In this document: positions 1 to 5,804 of the stretch, in pieces | How positions within the stretch are numbered: the stretch's first letter is position 1 | Layout of the letters: each line of letters begins with the position of its first letter | IMG/VR virus record: IMGVR_UViG_3300042475_003980 | Location: 1 to 22,962 of that record | Direction: 5' to 3' (one strand) | DNA: 22,962 nucleotides | Source: a virus | The notes under the pieces: model-generated | What the model was told of the DNA's origin: nothing | Seen by the model: the letters and a program-made list of their open reading frames with translations, nothing else | Databases searched by the model: none | Program-made: the position numbers and the translations under genes

Positions 1-29
1 TCCCCTCGGGCAGTCAATGCCCCCGCGCT

Positions 30-66
30 AAAAAATTAGGGCCGCCCCGGTTTCCCAGAGCGGCCC
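30..66 (-). terminator. Rho-independent terminator of the leftward lipoprotein/integrase unit
   Basis: On the minus strand GGGCCGC (66-60) pairs with GCGGCCC (45-39), and the inner bases extend this to a 12-bp stem closed by a GAAA tetraloop (GNRA type), with two G-T wobbles. The stem is followed directly by TAATTTTTT (38-30), a U-run in the transcript. It lies about 55 bp beyond the stop of the lipoprotein gene, so it ends the integrase-lipoprotein transcript. Bases 1-29 show nothing I can name. Confidence 0.85.
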
Positions 67-120
67 AGCCCCGCACTCGCGGGACTCGTCCTTGTGGTTA
101 GGAGACACACTTGGACAAAG

Positions 121-555
121 TCATGGCTGCTGAATGTTCTCGGTATAGTAGATCGGCCGGCCGCGCGTGTCGATAGGTGCCGCATAGTATCCGGCAGGAA
201 ACAGCGGCGCATTGTTCCCGATGGTCGAGACAACAGTGGTCCCGCCGCGCGTGCTGGCAATGGTTGCCGCCGGGGAATTCGGGCCGACCACAATCACCGG
301 CTGCGGCCCCGAGTGGCCGTAGTTTTGGGCCATGGCCTGATTGAAGACGGTCGGATCGAACGCTGCGGGCGCGGGGCTGCCGTCCTCCATAACCCAAGGA
401 TGGCCAGACCCGAAGAAGCGTGTGCCTTTCGGGACCCACTTGCCGTCTTGCGTTCGGACCATTCCCTGAGCGTCCATCCTTGCGGCCTTTGCCTGTTTCG
501 TTTCGCAGCCCGTGGCGGCCATCACCACGGCGATTGATAGTATCATTGCTTTCAT
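121..555 (-). CDS. Small secreted lipoprotein, possible lysogenic-conversion gene
   Basis: A 144-residue protein. Its N-terminus is a short hydrophobic signal ending in MAATGCE, with a lipobox-like A-T-G-C and Cys at residue 17, so it is probably lipidated and exported. The rest is rich in Gly, Pro, Ala and Thr, with a stretch resembling small envelope lipoproteins (KWVPKGTRFFGSG) and no catalytic motif. The start is ATG at 555, preceded by AGGAG eight bases upstream; its ATG overlaps the integrase TGA (ATGA), so the two are probably translationally coupled. A gene between integrase and terminator, cotranscribed with the integrase, is typical of lysogenic conversion genes, but the function here is inference. 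I do not recognise a family. Confidence 0.75.
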   Translation of the reverse strand: MKAMILSIAVVMAATGCETKQAKAARMDAQGMVRTQDGKWVPKGTRFFGSGHPWVMEDGSPAPAAFDPTVFNQAMAQNYGHSGPQPVIVVGPNSPAATIASTRGGTTVVSTIGNNAPLFPAGYYAAPIDTRGRPIYYTENIQQP

Positions 556-1727
556 ATTGTCGGCTCCTCTTGGAATGCGGCTGGCATGACTACGGCACGC
601 TGCCATGTGGCATACCAGCGTTGCGTTGTTACATAGGACGAGTGCCCCAAAAGATATTGCACCTGGACGAGCGACCCCGTCGCCTCCAGCCAGTCGCTGC
701 CGGCTTGCTTGCGCAGCTCGTAGGCCGCTCCCTTGCGGTTCGGGATGTATTGCCGCAGCCATGTGTTGAAGTTTCGCAGCATGAAATTGTAGCGCAGGAA
801 CTCGGTGCCGAGCGGGATCAAGTAGTCGTCGGCGGCCAGCAGATGGTCGGCCATCCACGGCGCCAAGGTAATGTCGCGCTCGCGGCATCCTCCTGTCTTT
901 AGGGTGAACTCCTCATCGGGGCGCTCGCGGATGCACATGGTCTTGCCCTCGGGCCGGTCCTCGATCCATGTCTTGCGGGCATAGCTGACCTCCTTGGGCG
1001 TCATGCCCATGTAGCGACAGCAGATGAAGGCGCGGCGGATCTCGGGCATGCCCCGGCTGTCGCGCTCCATGGCGTCGAGCTTGTCCTTGGGGACGTGCTG
1101 GAAGCTGGTCGGGTTGTATTTCTGCTTGGCCTGCTTGCTGGCGGCACGGAAAGAGGCAATGTCCGGCAGCTTGAAGTCGATCCAGTCATTGCTGTCGGCG
1201 AAGACGCTCTTGGCACTGGCGAGGGTGCTGCCGGCCGTGTAAGCGCTCGTCCCGCAGTTGGTCAGGTATTGGCGCACCAGCTTGTCGTTCAATTCGGTGG
1301 AGCGGACGGCCATCACCTTGGCAATCTCGGCATCAGTCATCGGGATGGACCGGCTTTTTATCATGGGGTGCGGCCGGAACGGGGCGATGGCCTTGGCCCT
1401 GGCGATCACGCGCAACAGGCATTTGATGTTCTGCTCCTTGCTGGGGCAGTCGCTCCGCAAACGGTAGTGCTCGATGACCTTGCCGATGCTGGGGGATTCG
1501 TCGCGGCCGTGGGTTAGTTCGGTAAGGCGGGCGGTGCCCTCTTGCCCGAGGATGTTGAGGTAAGATATAGCCTTGGCCTTGGCCATCTTCGGGTCATTGG
1601 TCTTGAGGGAGACTCGGCGCATCTTCTTCTCATGCGTGTAACGCAGCCAAAGGTATCCCCGGCGTTGAAAGATTGTGCCCCTTAGCCCATACTTCGGGAC
1701 TTCTATGCGAAAACTTTGGATGTTCAT
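552..1727 (-). CDS. int: Tyrosine-family phage integrase
   Basis: A 391-residue site-specific recombinase of the phage integrase family that would catalyse insertion and excision at the neighbouring att site. The C-terminal catalytic part is clear: YELRK (Arg about 339), LGHSS (His about 362) and the nucleophile in RWYATW (Tyr about 372). The N-terminal half has a small arm-binding/SAM-like region followed by a core-binding region. The box I Arg, normally in a G-L-R-x-x-E motif, is not obvious: the corresponding stretch reads GMTPKEVSYAR. The start is taken at MNIQSF (ATG 1727); an in-frame TTG at 1766 would add 13 residues. No Shine-Dalgarno is seen before 1727. It is followed by the lipoprotein gene with a 4-bp overlap. 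Confidence 0.9.
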   Translation of the reverse strand: MNIQSFRIEVPKYGLRGTIFQRRGYLWLRYTHEKKMRRVSLKTNDPKMAKAKAISYLNILGQEGTARLTELTHGRDESPSIGKVIEHYRLRSDCPSKEQNIKCLLRVIARAKAIAPFRPHPMIKSRSIPMTDAEIAKVMAVRSTELNDKLVRQYLTNCGTSAYTAGSTLASAKSVFADSNDWIDFKLPDIASFRAASKQAKQKYNPTSFQHVPKDKLDAMERDSRGMPEIRRAFICCRYMGMTPKEVSYARKTWIEDRPEGKTMCIRERPDEEFTLKTGGCRERDITLAPWMADHLLAADDYLIPLGTEFLRYNFMLRNFNTWLRQYIPNRKGAAYELRKQAGSDWLEATGSLVQVQYLLGHSSYVTTQRWYATWQRAVVMPAAFQEEPTI

Positions 1728-1737
1728 AACGAATCCA

Positions 1738-1766
1738 TTGCTAAACCGTCTGCCCCATGGTGTCAA
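1738..1766 (-). promoter_or_regulatory. Candidate integrase promoter
   Basis: On the minus strand TTGACA (1766-1761) is followed after 17 bp by TAGCAA (1743-1738), a weak -10. Transcription would begin about 4 nt before the integrase ATG at 1727, giving a nearly leaderless message. The motif TTGACACC recurs on this strand at 1788-1781 and 1974-1967. The -35 is perfect, the -10 poor, so this is tentative. Confidence 0.3.
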
Positions 1767-1799
1767 GAGTGTGCATATCCGGTGTCAACGGAGAGCGGA

Positions 1800-1829
1800 T
1801 CGAAGTGGCATCAAAGTGGGTCAAAGTGG
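1800..1829 (+). repeat. Tandem direct repeats, probable integrase arm-type sites
   Basis: Three copies of a 9-bp unit: TCGAAGTGG (1800-1808), TCAAAGTGG (1811-1819) and TCAAAGTGG (1821-1829), spaced 11 and 10 bp, i.e. one helical turn. They lie between the integrase gene and the tRNA-like segment, where arm-type integrase sites are expected in an attP. Confidence 0.55.
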
Positions 1830-1855
1830 TCAGTTTATAGAGTAAGATTTAGTCA

Positions 1856-1893
1856 GCTCCCGTAGCTCAGGGGATAGAGCAGTAGATTTCTAA
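1856..1893 (+). other. tRNA-Arg(TCT) 5'-half-like segment, probable phage attachment site
   Basis: The sequence reads as the 5' half of a tRNA: 7-nt acceptor strand GCTCCCG, TA, D-stem GCTC/GAGC around AGGGGATA, then anticodon-stem GTAGA and loop TTTCTAA with anticodon TCT (Arg). The 3' anticodon strand (TCTAC expected) is absent, so no complete tRNA folds. The following AGGGCCGTGCGGTT resembles a variable region plus 5' T-stem but has no pairing partner. Next to an integrase gene and tandem repeats this is best read as the identity block of an att site whose crossover lies in the anticodon loop; a decayed tRNA pseudogene is the alternative. A -10-like TAAGAT (1843-1848) lies 7 bp before the first tRNA base. 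Confidence 0.55.
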
Positions 1894-1924
1894 AGGGCCG
1901 TGCGGTTTCTGGCGGCTCACAGAA

Positions 1925-1975
1925 TTACTCTGTAAAAGTGCGCTTGTGTGCTGGTAGCACACGCTTGGTGTCAAC
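1925..1975. promoter_or_regulatory. Palindrome and repeat cluster at the end of the leftward block
   Basis: The stretch holds TTACTCTGTAAA (1925-1936), a perfect hairpin GTGTGCT-GGT-AGCACAC (1946-1962), CTTGTGTGCT (1943-1952, repeated at 1975-1984) and GGTGTCAAC (1967-1975). TTACTCTGTAAA and, in inverted orientation, GCGCTTGTGTGC (1941-1952) both recur near the other end of the leftward gene block (5335-5346 and 5286-5297). The composition suggests operator or arm-type binding sites. Confidence 0.4.
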
Positions 1976-2005
1976 TTGTGTGCTTTCGGTGGATCGGGCG
2001 GCCAT
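1925..2005 (-). CDS. Very small Met-Ala-Ala-leader protein, uncertain
   Basis: A 26-codon frame beginning MAARSTEST, whose ATG overlaps the preceding gene's TGA in the TGATG manner used by several neighbours. Its first 18 bp of context are identical to the repeat at 3529-3546. It runs through the palindrome cluster and ends in TAA at 1927-1925. It may be a true micropeptide gene, or just the repeat element left at the end of the block. No family is recognised. Confidence 0.25.
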   Translation of the reverse strand: MAARSTESTQVDTKRVLPAHKRTFTE

Positions 2006-2262
2006 CACTCGTTGGCCAACTGGCGCTGCGTGATGACCTCGGCTCGGCCACCCGCTTCACGCTGCGACCGCCCCACCTGGTCGTTGCCGCCCAAGCCTAG
2101 CCCATGCCAGGGATCATCGAGCTTGCGCAACTCGGCCATCAGAACATCGACCTTCTTGCCAGCGGCTCGGTGCTTGCGGATCTCATCGACCAAAGCGGCT
2201 TTGAGCGCCCGCCTCTCGTCGTCGTTGTCGCAGTATCGTGTTTCCATGGTCTCAGCGGCCAT
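2005..2262 (-). CDS. Hypothetical small charged protein
   Basis: An 85-residue protein starting MAAETMETRYC. The middle (DDERRALKAALVDEIRKHR to about residue 50) is a charged, probably helical segment; the tail is Gly- and Gln-rich. The start is set at ATG 2262 inside the GTGATGGCCGC element; GTG 2265 and the METRY Met at 2247 are alternatives, and no Shine-Dalgarno precedes any of them. It is separated by a hairpin-containing gap from the gene upstream. Function unknown. Confidence 0.55.
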   Translation of the reverse strand: MAAETMETRYCDNDDERRALKAALVDEIRKHRAAGKKVDVLMAELRKLDDPWHGLGLGGNDQVGRSQREAGGRAEVITQRQLANE

Positions 2263-2277
2263 CACTTGCCGGCGAAA

Positions 2278-2302
2278 GGGAGAGGGCGATTTGCCCCCTC
2301 CC
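2278..2302. promoter_or_regulatory. GC-rich intergenic hairpin
   Basis: GGGAGAGGGC (2278-2287) pairs with GCCCCCTCCC (2293-2302) with one mismatch around a GATTT loop. It lies in the gap between two leftward genes. There is no U-run on either side, so an intrinsic terminator is not supported; it may be a processing or attenuation structure. Confidence 0.4.
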
Positions 2303-2319
2303 TTGTGAGCGGCGTGTGC

Positions 2320-2736
2320 TTATGCGGCCAAAGATTGCCACCTTGCCCTGCTTCTTTTGGTTGATCGCATGATGATCTCCTCATGCTTTTGGCTTACGCC
2401 ACCAACAGGCAGCCCCTGCTCAATGACAGCGTGGTGAGCCATCGCCCTTTCTCGCGTTGTCGCGTCACGCATGATGTGGCGGTAATCGCGCGCCCACCAG
2501 TAGGCAATTCCCATGTAATCCGGCGTCCCTACCATGGACTCGTCGATGCGATACAGGATCTCAAACATTCGGTCTGTCAGCATAGGACTCCCGCAAACAT
2601 TCCGAGAGTTGAACGCGTAGGTCCACCCTTCAAAGTCGGGTTTGCGCGTTGCGTATTTCCCTAAGTATTTTCGCAACCGAAGCAACGCTTCATCGCGCTC
2701 GTCGGCCGGTTTCCGTTTCTTGGGTGTGGCGGCCAT
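2320..2736 (-). CDS. Hypothetical phage protein, 138 aa
   Basis: Begins MAATPKKRKPADERDEALL, with a lysine/arginine-rich head, then a mixed alpha/beta body with many aromatic residues (FEGWTYAF; MGIAYWWARDYRHIM). It ends in a basic tail. The ATG at 2736 shares its A with the upstream gene's TGA (TGATG), and AAGGAGG lies about 10 bases before it, so the start is well supported. No known motif is seen. As part of the early leftward block it may act on the host, but that is inference only. Confidence 0.7.
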   Translation of the reverse strand: MAATPKKRKPADERDEALLRLRKYLGKYATRKPDFEGWTYAFNSRNVCGSPMLTDRMFEILYRIDESMVGTPDYMGIAYWWARDYRHIMRDATTRERAMAHHAVIEQGLPVGGVSQKHEEIIMRSTKRSRARWQSLAA

Positions 2737-3137
2737 CACTTCCCCCTCCTTACATACGAGTAAGCCGAGCGCGGCAGGTTGCGCAGGATTTCCCACAGGT
2801 CCGGCAAGGTGATAACCTTGGGCGGATCGGCCAATTCCTCGCCGTCCTTGCAGACAGTGAGAACGTGCATCACCACGCGGTCAGCGTATATCTCAAACAA
2901 CAACCGCAGCCCCGGCGTGGCATCGTCGCAGCCGATTAGGATGCGGCTTTGTTCGTTCTCCCCTTTTTGCGGGCCGGCCGACACGCTCCCGATAACGTCT
3001 TTGAACGGAAGCAGGGTCATGTAAGCCGATACTAGCAACGGGTCACTGTATTCCCTGACGTAATCTAGGGATGCGTTTTCGATGGCTGCCAAGATGGGCA
3101 GTTCGGTGACTTTGGGTTTCATGGGACTTGCGGCCAT
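2736..3137 (-). CDS. Hypothetical phage protein, 133 aa
   Basis: Begins MAASPMKPKVTELP and is joined to the preceding gene by a TGATG overlap at 3139-3135. It is an acidic to neutral protein with alternating hydrophobic segments (RLLFEIYADRVVMHVL) that look like the strands of a small alpha/beta domain, ending in a basic tail (YVRRGK). There is no recognisable catalytic motif. A start at the second Met (MKPKV) is possible, but the conserved junction favours the first. Confidence 0.7.
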   Translation of the reverse strand: MAASPMKPKVTELPILAAIENASLDYVREYSDPLLVSAYMTLLPFKDVIGSVSAGPQKGENEQSRILIGCDDATPGLRLLFEIYADRVVMHVLTVCKDGEELADPPKVITLPDLWEILRNLPRSAYSYVRRGK

Positions 3138-3346
3138 CACTGGACCGGCTCAAAGTCCGCGTAGTCATCAAGAAACGCGGCCACGTTGGCCAGGGTTGGC
3201 TTGCGTTGTTCCTCGGGCAGCTCATGCCAAGAGTCGTGCCGTTCGCACTCCTCAAGCCATGCGCCGAACGATTTTGTGATGCGGCGGCCGATGGATCGGT
3301 CCTTTGCGCTGAAATGATCCAGCGTGTGCGGTGTGTCGTTTGTCAT
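3137..3346 (-). CDS. Hypothetical small phage protein, 69 aa
   Basis: Starts MTNDTPHTLDHFSAKDRS with a strong AAGGAG and an ACACACA spacer, the same leader found at 4452. The pattern GAWLEECERHDSWHELPEEQ and AAFLDDYADFE suggests a small helical protein. An in-frame upstream start at 3379 (MAAPSKQRRHT) lies in another copy of GTGATGGCCGC and would place the Shine-Dalgarno inside the coding region, so the shorter form is chosen. Function unknown. Confidence 0.65.
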   Translation of the reverse strand: MTNDTPHTLDHFSAKDRSIGRRITKSFGAWLEECERHDSWHELPEEQRKPTLANVAAFLDDYADFEPVQ

Positions 3347-3447
3347 TGTGTGTCTCCTTTGTTTAGATGGTGCGGCCATCACCGGGAAAGCATGTTTGCC
3401 GTCCGTTCCGGCCTCTGCCCCCATTGGACAAAGGCCGGTGTCGGGCG

Positions 3448-3603
3448 TCAAGCGGCGTTGCGGTTCTTGTGTGTCATCATTTGTCTGACCTTGGCGGCCA
3501 TCACGGCCCACCATGGCCGCGTTTCAGCGGATCGGGCGGCCATCACCTGCCAGTATTGGCACCAGTTGACCAAGGGCCGGTCGTGCGTGTGGTGTGTGCT
3601 CAT
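3448..3603 (-). CDS. Hypothetical small protein carrying two in-frame repeat elements
   Basis: A 51-residue protein starting MSTHHTHDRPL. The ATG overlaps the upstream TGA (ATGA) and AGGA lies upstream. Two GTGATGGCCGCC elements (3536-3546 and 3494-3504) are read in frame as VMAA, so the second half looks like two nested repeat-borne leaders fused to a basic tail (MTHKNRNAA). This is unlike a folded globular protein; it may be a remnant built by repeat recombination. Confidence 0.45.
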   Translation of the reverse strand: MSTHHTHDRPLVNWCQYWQVMAARSAETRPWWAVMAAKVRQMMTHKNRNAA

Positions 3604-3836
3604 TCTTGGCCGGTCCTTTCTGCTTCGTAGTGCTCGGCGGCCATCCACATGCGCCCCTCTACGGCTTCGCGGCCCATCAGGTGCATGAAGTCTGCGAGCA
3701 TGTCGCACAGCATGGTTTCGTCATCTTCGCCTATATCGGTAATCTCGGCGTATGCTTCTAGCGTTTGGCGCGCATGAGCGGCGCGGGCGGCGTTTTCTCG
3801 CCTTTGCTTTGCTGTCAATTTGGGCGCGGTCTTCAT
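3600..3836 (-). CDS. Hypothetical small helical protein, 78 aa
   Basis: Starts MKTAPKLTAKQRRENAARAAH with GGAGG before the ATG. A basic N-terminal helix of about 30 residues is followed by an acidic segment (DIGEDDETMLCDMLADF) and a Met-rich helix. The layout (basic then acidic helical parts) would suit a DNA- or protein-binding accessory factor, but no family is recognised. It shares ATGA overlaps with both neighbours. Confidence 0.65.
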   Translation of the reverse strand: MKTAPKLTAKQRRENAARAAHARQTLEAYAEITDIGEDDETMLCDMLADFMHLMGREAVEGRMWMAAEHYEAERTGQE

Positions 3837-4003
3837 TGTTCGCCCTCCGTCCGTGCGATTACTTCGCGCGCAATCTCCACCATGCGGCCAGGATCGGTGT
3901 TCCCGGCCGCTATAGTTTTGAGAGCGTCGAAAAGGATTTCCCGCTGCCGATAGACGTTGTCGGCGGTGCATGAGTAGTCTTCGCTCGGTTTTGGCGCCTT
4001 CAT
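3833..4003 (-). CDS. Hypothetical small protein, 56 aa
   Basis: Begins MKAPKPSEDYSCTADNVYRQRE and continues as one or two helices (ILFDALKTIAAGNTDPGRMVEIAREVIAR). GGGAGG lies six bases before the ATG; both ends overlap neighbouring genes by ATGA. Proteins of this shape are common in phage early regions; no function can be given. Confidence 0.65.
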   Translation of the reverse strand: MKAPKPSEDYSCTADNVYRQREILFDALKTIAAGNTDPGRMVEIAREVIARTEGEQ

Positions 4004-4452
4004 GCGACCTCCCTTCCGGCCAGCGCCGTCTTGATCCAATGCGCTTCGGTTTGGAGCCGGTGCGCGTATTCGCTCAACGCTTTGGACGTGTGCGCCTCCG
4101 CGTCAAACTCGGCGAGGAAATCCTCGGCCGCTTTGCGCGCCTGGTCTGTCGTCGCAAACCATTCTTCGCGGTTGTTGACGACTGTTCCGAGAACGTCGAA
4201 GACCACAAAGCGCTTGTTGCGTTTGGTGTCTTCCGGCTTGCTGCTGACGCTCTCGACGATCAGGAACAGCAGACCGTCCGCGCGGTGTCCGGCGCGATTG
4301 ATGCGCGCCCCGAAATAACGCAGCGTGTCGGCGTCCGCGTAATGCGTGCGGCCCGCTAGATTTTGCTGCGCGTTGTTCTTTTCGTAACTGCTCTTGCATG
4401 TGAACAGTGACAGACCGGCGGCCCGCACTGCTTTCTCCATGTTGCTTCTCAT
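4000..4452 (-). CDS. Hypothetical phage protein, 150 aa
   Basis: Starts MRSNMEKAVRAAGLSLF after an AAAGGAGACACACA leader, which settles the start. The body appears alpha/beta (HRADGLLFLIVESVSSK; KRFVVFDVLGTVVNNREEW) followed by a long helical C-terminus (QARKAAEDFLAEFDAEA). The predicted strands and helices could form a small globular enzyme-like fold but there is no catalytic signature. Preceded by an 89-bp gap containing CCGGTT...AACCGG (4491-4496, 4520-4525) enclosing GGCAC-ACC-GTGCC, a possible structured spacer. Confidence 0.7.
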   Translation of the reverse strand: MRSNMEKAVRAAGLSLFTCKSSYEKNNAQQNLAGRTHYADADTLRYFGARINRAGHRADGLLFLIVESVSSKPEDTKRNKRFVVFDVLGTVVNNREEWFATTDQARKAAEDFLAEFDAEAHTSKALSEYAHRLQTEAHWIKTALAGREVA

Positions 4453-4541
4453 TGTGTGTCTCCTTTGGTTGTGTTGTTGTTGAATGGTGGCCGGTTGGCA
4501 CACCGTGCCGCCCCCGGCGAACCGGATGCGGTGTCGGTGGG

Positions 4542-4937
4542 TCAGTTGTTGGCGTGCGCTATCATGTCCATGTTGCAACGCGCTTCGGCGATTGCTTCAC
4601 GGACCATGCCGCTGAAGTAGCAGCAGACCGAGACCGGCCCGCCATGCTTCGCGGACAGTTCGCGTTCGTATGGGCGGATTCCGAAATGATTGCGGAATGC
4701 GTCCGGCGTTTCGTAGATGCACCCGCCCAGGTGATCGGCGCCCAGCTTGATCGGCGCGCTATACTCCCCGCAGAACGAGACGCGCGCCTCGACTCGGAAC
4801 GCGCACAGCTCGCCGTCTTCGATCTTCTGCGAGGTTTCGCCGGTCTCGTCAAATGACAGATCGAGGTCATCGTCTGGCAGTGCAACAACCTCGACGACGA
4901 ACCGCCGAGTCTGGAATTTGTAGATGGTCTGTTTCAT
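4542..4937 (-). CDS. Hypothetical acidic phage protein, 131 aa
   Basis: Starts MKQTIYKFQTRRFVVEVVAL with AAGGAGG seven bases before the ATG. The N-terminal two-thirds reads as beta strands (RFVVEVVAL; LCAFRVEARVSFCGEYS), with a strongly acidic DDDLDLSFDETGE loop; the C-terminus has a helical tail with several Cys (VSVCCYF, ARCNMDM). No known domain recognised. The leader upstream is A/C-rich like others in this block. Confidence 0.7.
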   Translation of the reverse strand: MKQTIYKFQTRRFVVEVVALPDDDLDLSFDETGETSQKIEDGELCAFRVEARVSFCGEYSAPIKLGADHLGGCIYETPDAFRNHFGIRPYERELSAKHGGPVSVCCYFSGMVREAIAEARCNMDMIAHANN

Positions 4938-4972
4938 GTGTGCCTCCTTGTGTGTTTGTTGGTGTTTGTGTG

Positions 4973-5044
4973 TTACAGTGCCAGCAGCAAAAAGCCGGTG
5001 GCGAAGATCAATAAGACCGTTAGGATTTCGGCGAGGGGTTGCAT
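4973..5044 (-). CDS. Putative 23-residue single-pass membrane peptide
   Basis: A short frame beginning MQPLAEIL and continuing as an uninterrupted hydrophobic helix (LTVLLIFATGFLLLAL), fitting one membrane segment. It begins two bases after the TAA of the gene upstream, inside an otherwise empty gap. There is no Shine-Dalgarno. Its position in a tight cotranscribed block and the intact helix favour a real micropeptide, but chance is possible. Confidence 0.4.
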   Translation of the reverse strand: MQPLAEILTVLLIFATGFLLLAL

Positions 5045-5045
5045 G

Positions 5046-5261
5046 TTAGGAAACCTTGGCCGTGTGTCCGGTTATAGTTAGGTGCGATTCAGCCCCTACC
5101 TTGCATAGCTCGATGATGCCGTCGCAAACCTCGCGCCGTGTCGCATAATCGCGCATTCCGGCGGTATAAGGAATTTCGACCGCCATTGTAACCATGACGA
5201 CCATGATATTATTTTTGCGCGCGGCGGAATCCCCGCGCCCGTTCGTGTGTGTGTCTCTCAT
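5046..5261 (-). CDS. Hypothetical small protein, first gene of the leftward block
   Basis: About 71 residues from MRDTHTNGRG; later Met starts (MVVMVTMAVEIPYTAG) are equally possible, since no Shine-Dalgarno marks the start. The core IPYTAGMRDYATRREVCDGIIELC and the end HLTITGHTAKVS suggest a small alpha/beta protein. Function unknown; start uncertain. Confidence 0.45.
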   Translation of the reverse strand: MRDTHTNGRGDSAARKNNIMVVMVTMAVEIPYTAGMRDYATRREVCDGIIELCKVGAESHLTITGHTAKVS

Positions 5262-5369
5262 AACGTGTGAAGAATCGTGCGGTTTGCACACAAGCGCAAG
5301 AAAAAAAGCGCATAGTGGGTCATCTTTTTTTACCTTACTCTGTAAATTTGGCGAAGATTAAACGGTCGT
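5262..5369. promoter_or_regulatory. AT-rich intergenic region, likely leftward promoter area
   Basis: This gap contains GCACACAAGCGC (5286-5297), T/A runs, and TTACTCTGTAAA (5335-5346), both also present at 1925-1952. AT content is much higher than in the neighbouring genes. On the minus strand TTTACA (5346-5341) could be a -35, but no convincing -10 follows at the right distance. Probably the control region for the leftward block. Confidence 0.35.
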
Positions 5370-5681
5370 TTAAGCCCTTTTCTTGTAGGTCACAGCGGCC
5401 CGCGCACCGGACAAATGGCCGGATGCTGGCTGCTCTACTGCCTCACGGACGCGGCCGGACATGGCTCTCGCTTGGGCGAGAATCGCGTCCCTCTCTAGGC
5501 TACTCAATAACCGATTGCCTGCCGCCGTGTAAAGCGCAAGGTAGATTGCCACCGCTTCCCGTATGGCGTCCGACATGCCTATGCCCTCAGACTGGCACAG
5601 ACGGTCAACGGCCGCGCGCATGTCTTCCGTCACTCTTGTATTCACGGCGATATCGTTCGCCTGTTTTGTCTGCTTTTTCAT
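5370..5681 (-). CDS. Ribbon-helix-helix (Arc/CopG-type) transcriptional regulator
   Basis: A 103-residue protein. Residues about 8-51 match the ribbon-helix-helix pattern: a short strand (IAVNTRVTED), helix A (MRAAVDRLCQSEG) and helix B after the turn (MSDAIREAVAIYLALY). Such proteins dimerise and insert the strand into the major groove at short palindromes. The C-terminal half (about 52-103) is basic and Ala-rich with no known domain. The start at MKKQTKQ (ATG 5681) is preferred over an upstream Met. It faces the rightward operon across the 5682-5804 switch, so it is the best candidate for the phage repressor or leftward-gene autoregulator; the GCACACA-type palindromes in the phage promoters are plausible operators, which is inference. 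Confidence 0.75.
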   Translation of the reverse strand: MKKQTKQANDIAVNTRVTEDMRAAVDRLCQSEGIGMSDAIREAVAIYLALYTAAGNRLLSSLERDAILAQARAMSGRVREAVEQPASGHLSGARAAVTYKKRA

Positions 5682-5765
5682 AACACCAGCACCAGACCAC
5701 ACACCTGCGCACGGCGCAAAGGAAATCGGCCTAGGTGTTCACCCCATATTGCCCAAGATTGACTG

Positions 5766-5794
5766 TTGACAACTTGCACACATTCGCACAAGAT
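5766..5794 (+). promoter_or_regulatory. Rightward early promoter
   Basis: Consensus -35 TTGACA (5766-5771), 17-bp spacer, -10 CAAGAT (5789-5794). The spacer contains GCACACAT (5776-5783), shared with promoters at 10917 and 19992. The predicted start site is 3-4 nt before the ATG at 5805, i.e. almost leaderless. The rest of the switch (5682-5765) holds TGCGC-ACG-GCGCA (about 5705-5717), a possible operator; no clear leftward promoter was found. Confidence 0.7.
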
Positions 5795-5804
5795 CGCCGC
5801 AATC

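Larger units (their letters stand above)
1991..3546 (-). repeat. Dispersed GTGATGGCCGC junction repeats
   Basis: The 11-mer GCGGCCATCAC (minus strand GTGATGGCCGC) occurs at 1998-2008, 2255-2265, 2729-2739, 3130-3140, 3372-3382, 3494-3504 and 3536-3546, and once more at 515-525 inside the lipoprotein gene. Three copies (1998, 2729, 3130) sit exactly on stop/start junctions, where TGA and ATG overlap, so the downstream protein starts Met-Ala-Ala. The copies at 1991-2008 and 3529-3546 are identical over 18 bp. Confidence 0.8.

Noticed and set aside
1769-1789. Second promoter from TTGACACC at 1788-1781 (minus strand)
   Set aside because: The -35 is perfect but no acceptable -10 lies 16-18 bp downstream.
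1856-1930. A complete functional tRNA
   Set aside because: The 3' anticodon strand and the 3' T-stem and acceptor strands are missing, so only the 5' half can be supported.
1991-3546. A CRISPR array formed by the repeated 11-mer
   Set aside because: Repeats are short, irregularly spaced (from about 40 to nearly 500 bp), lie at coding junctions, and there are no cas genes.
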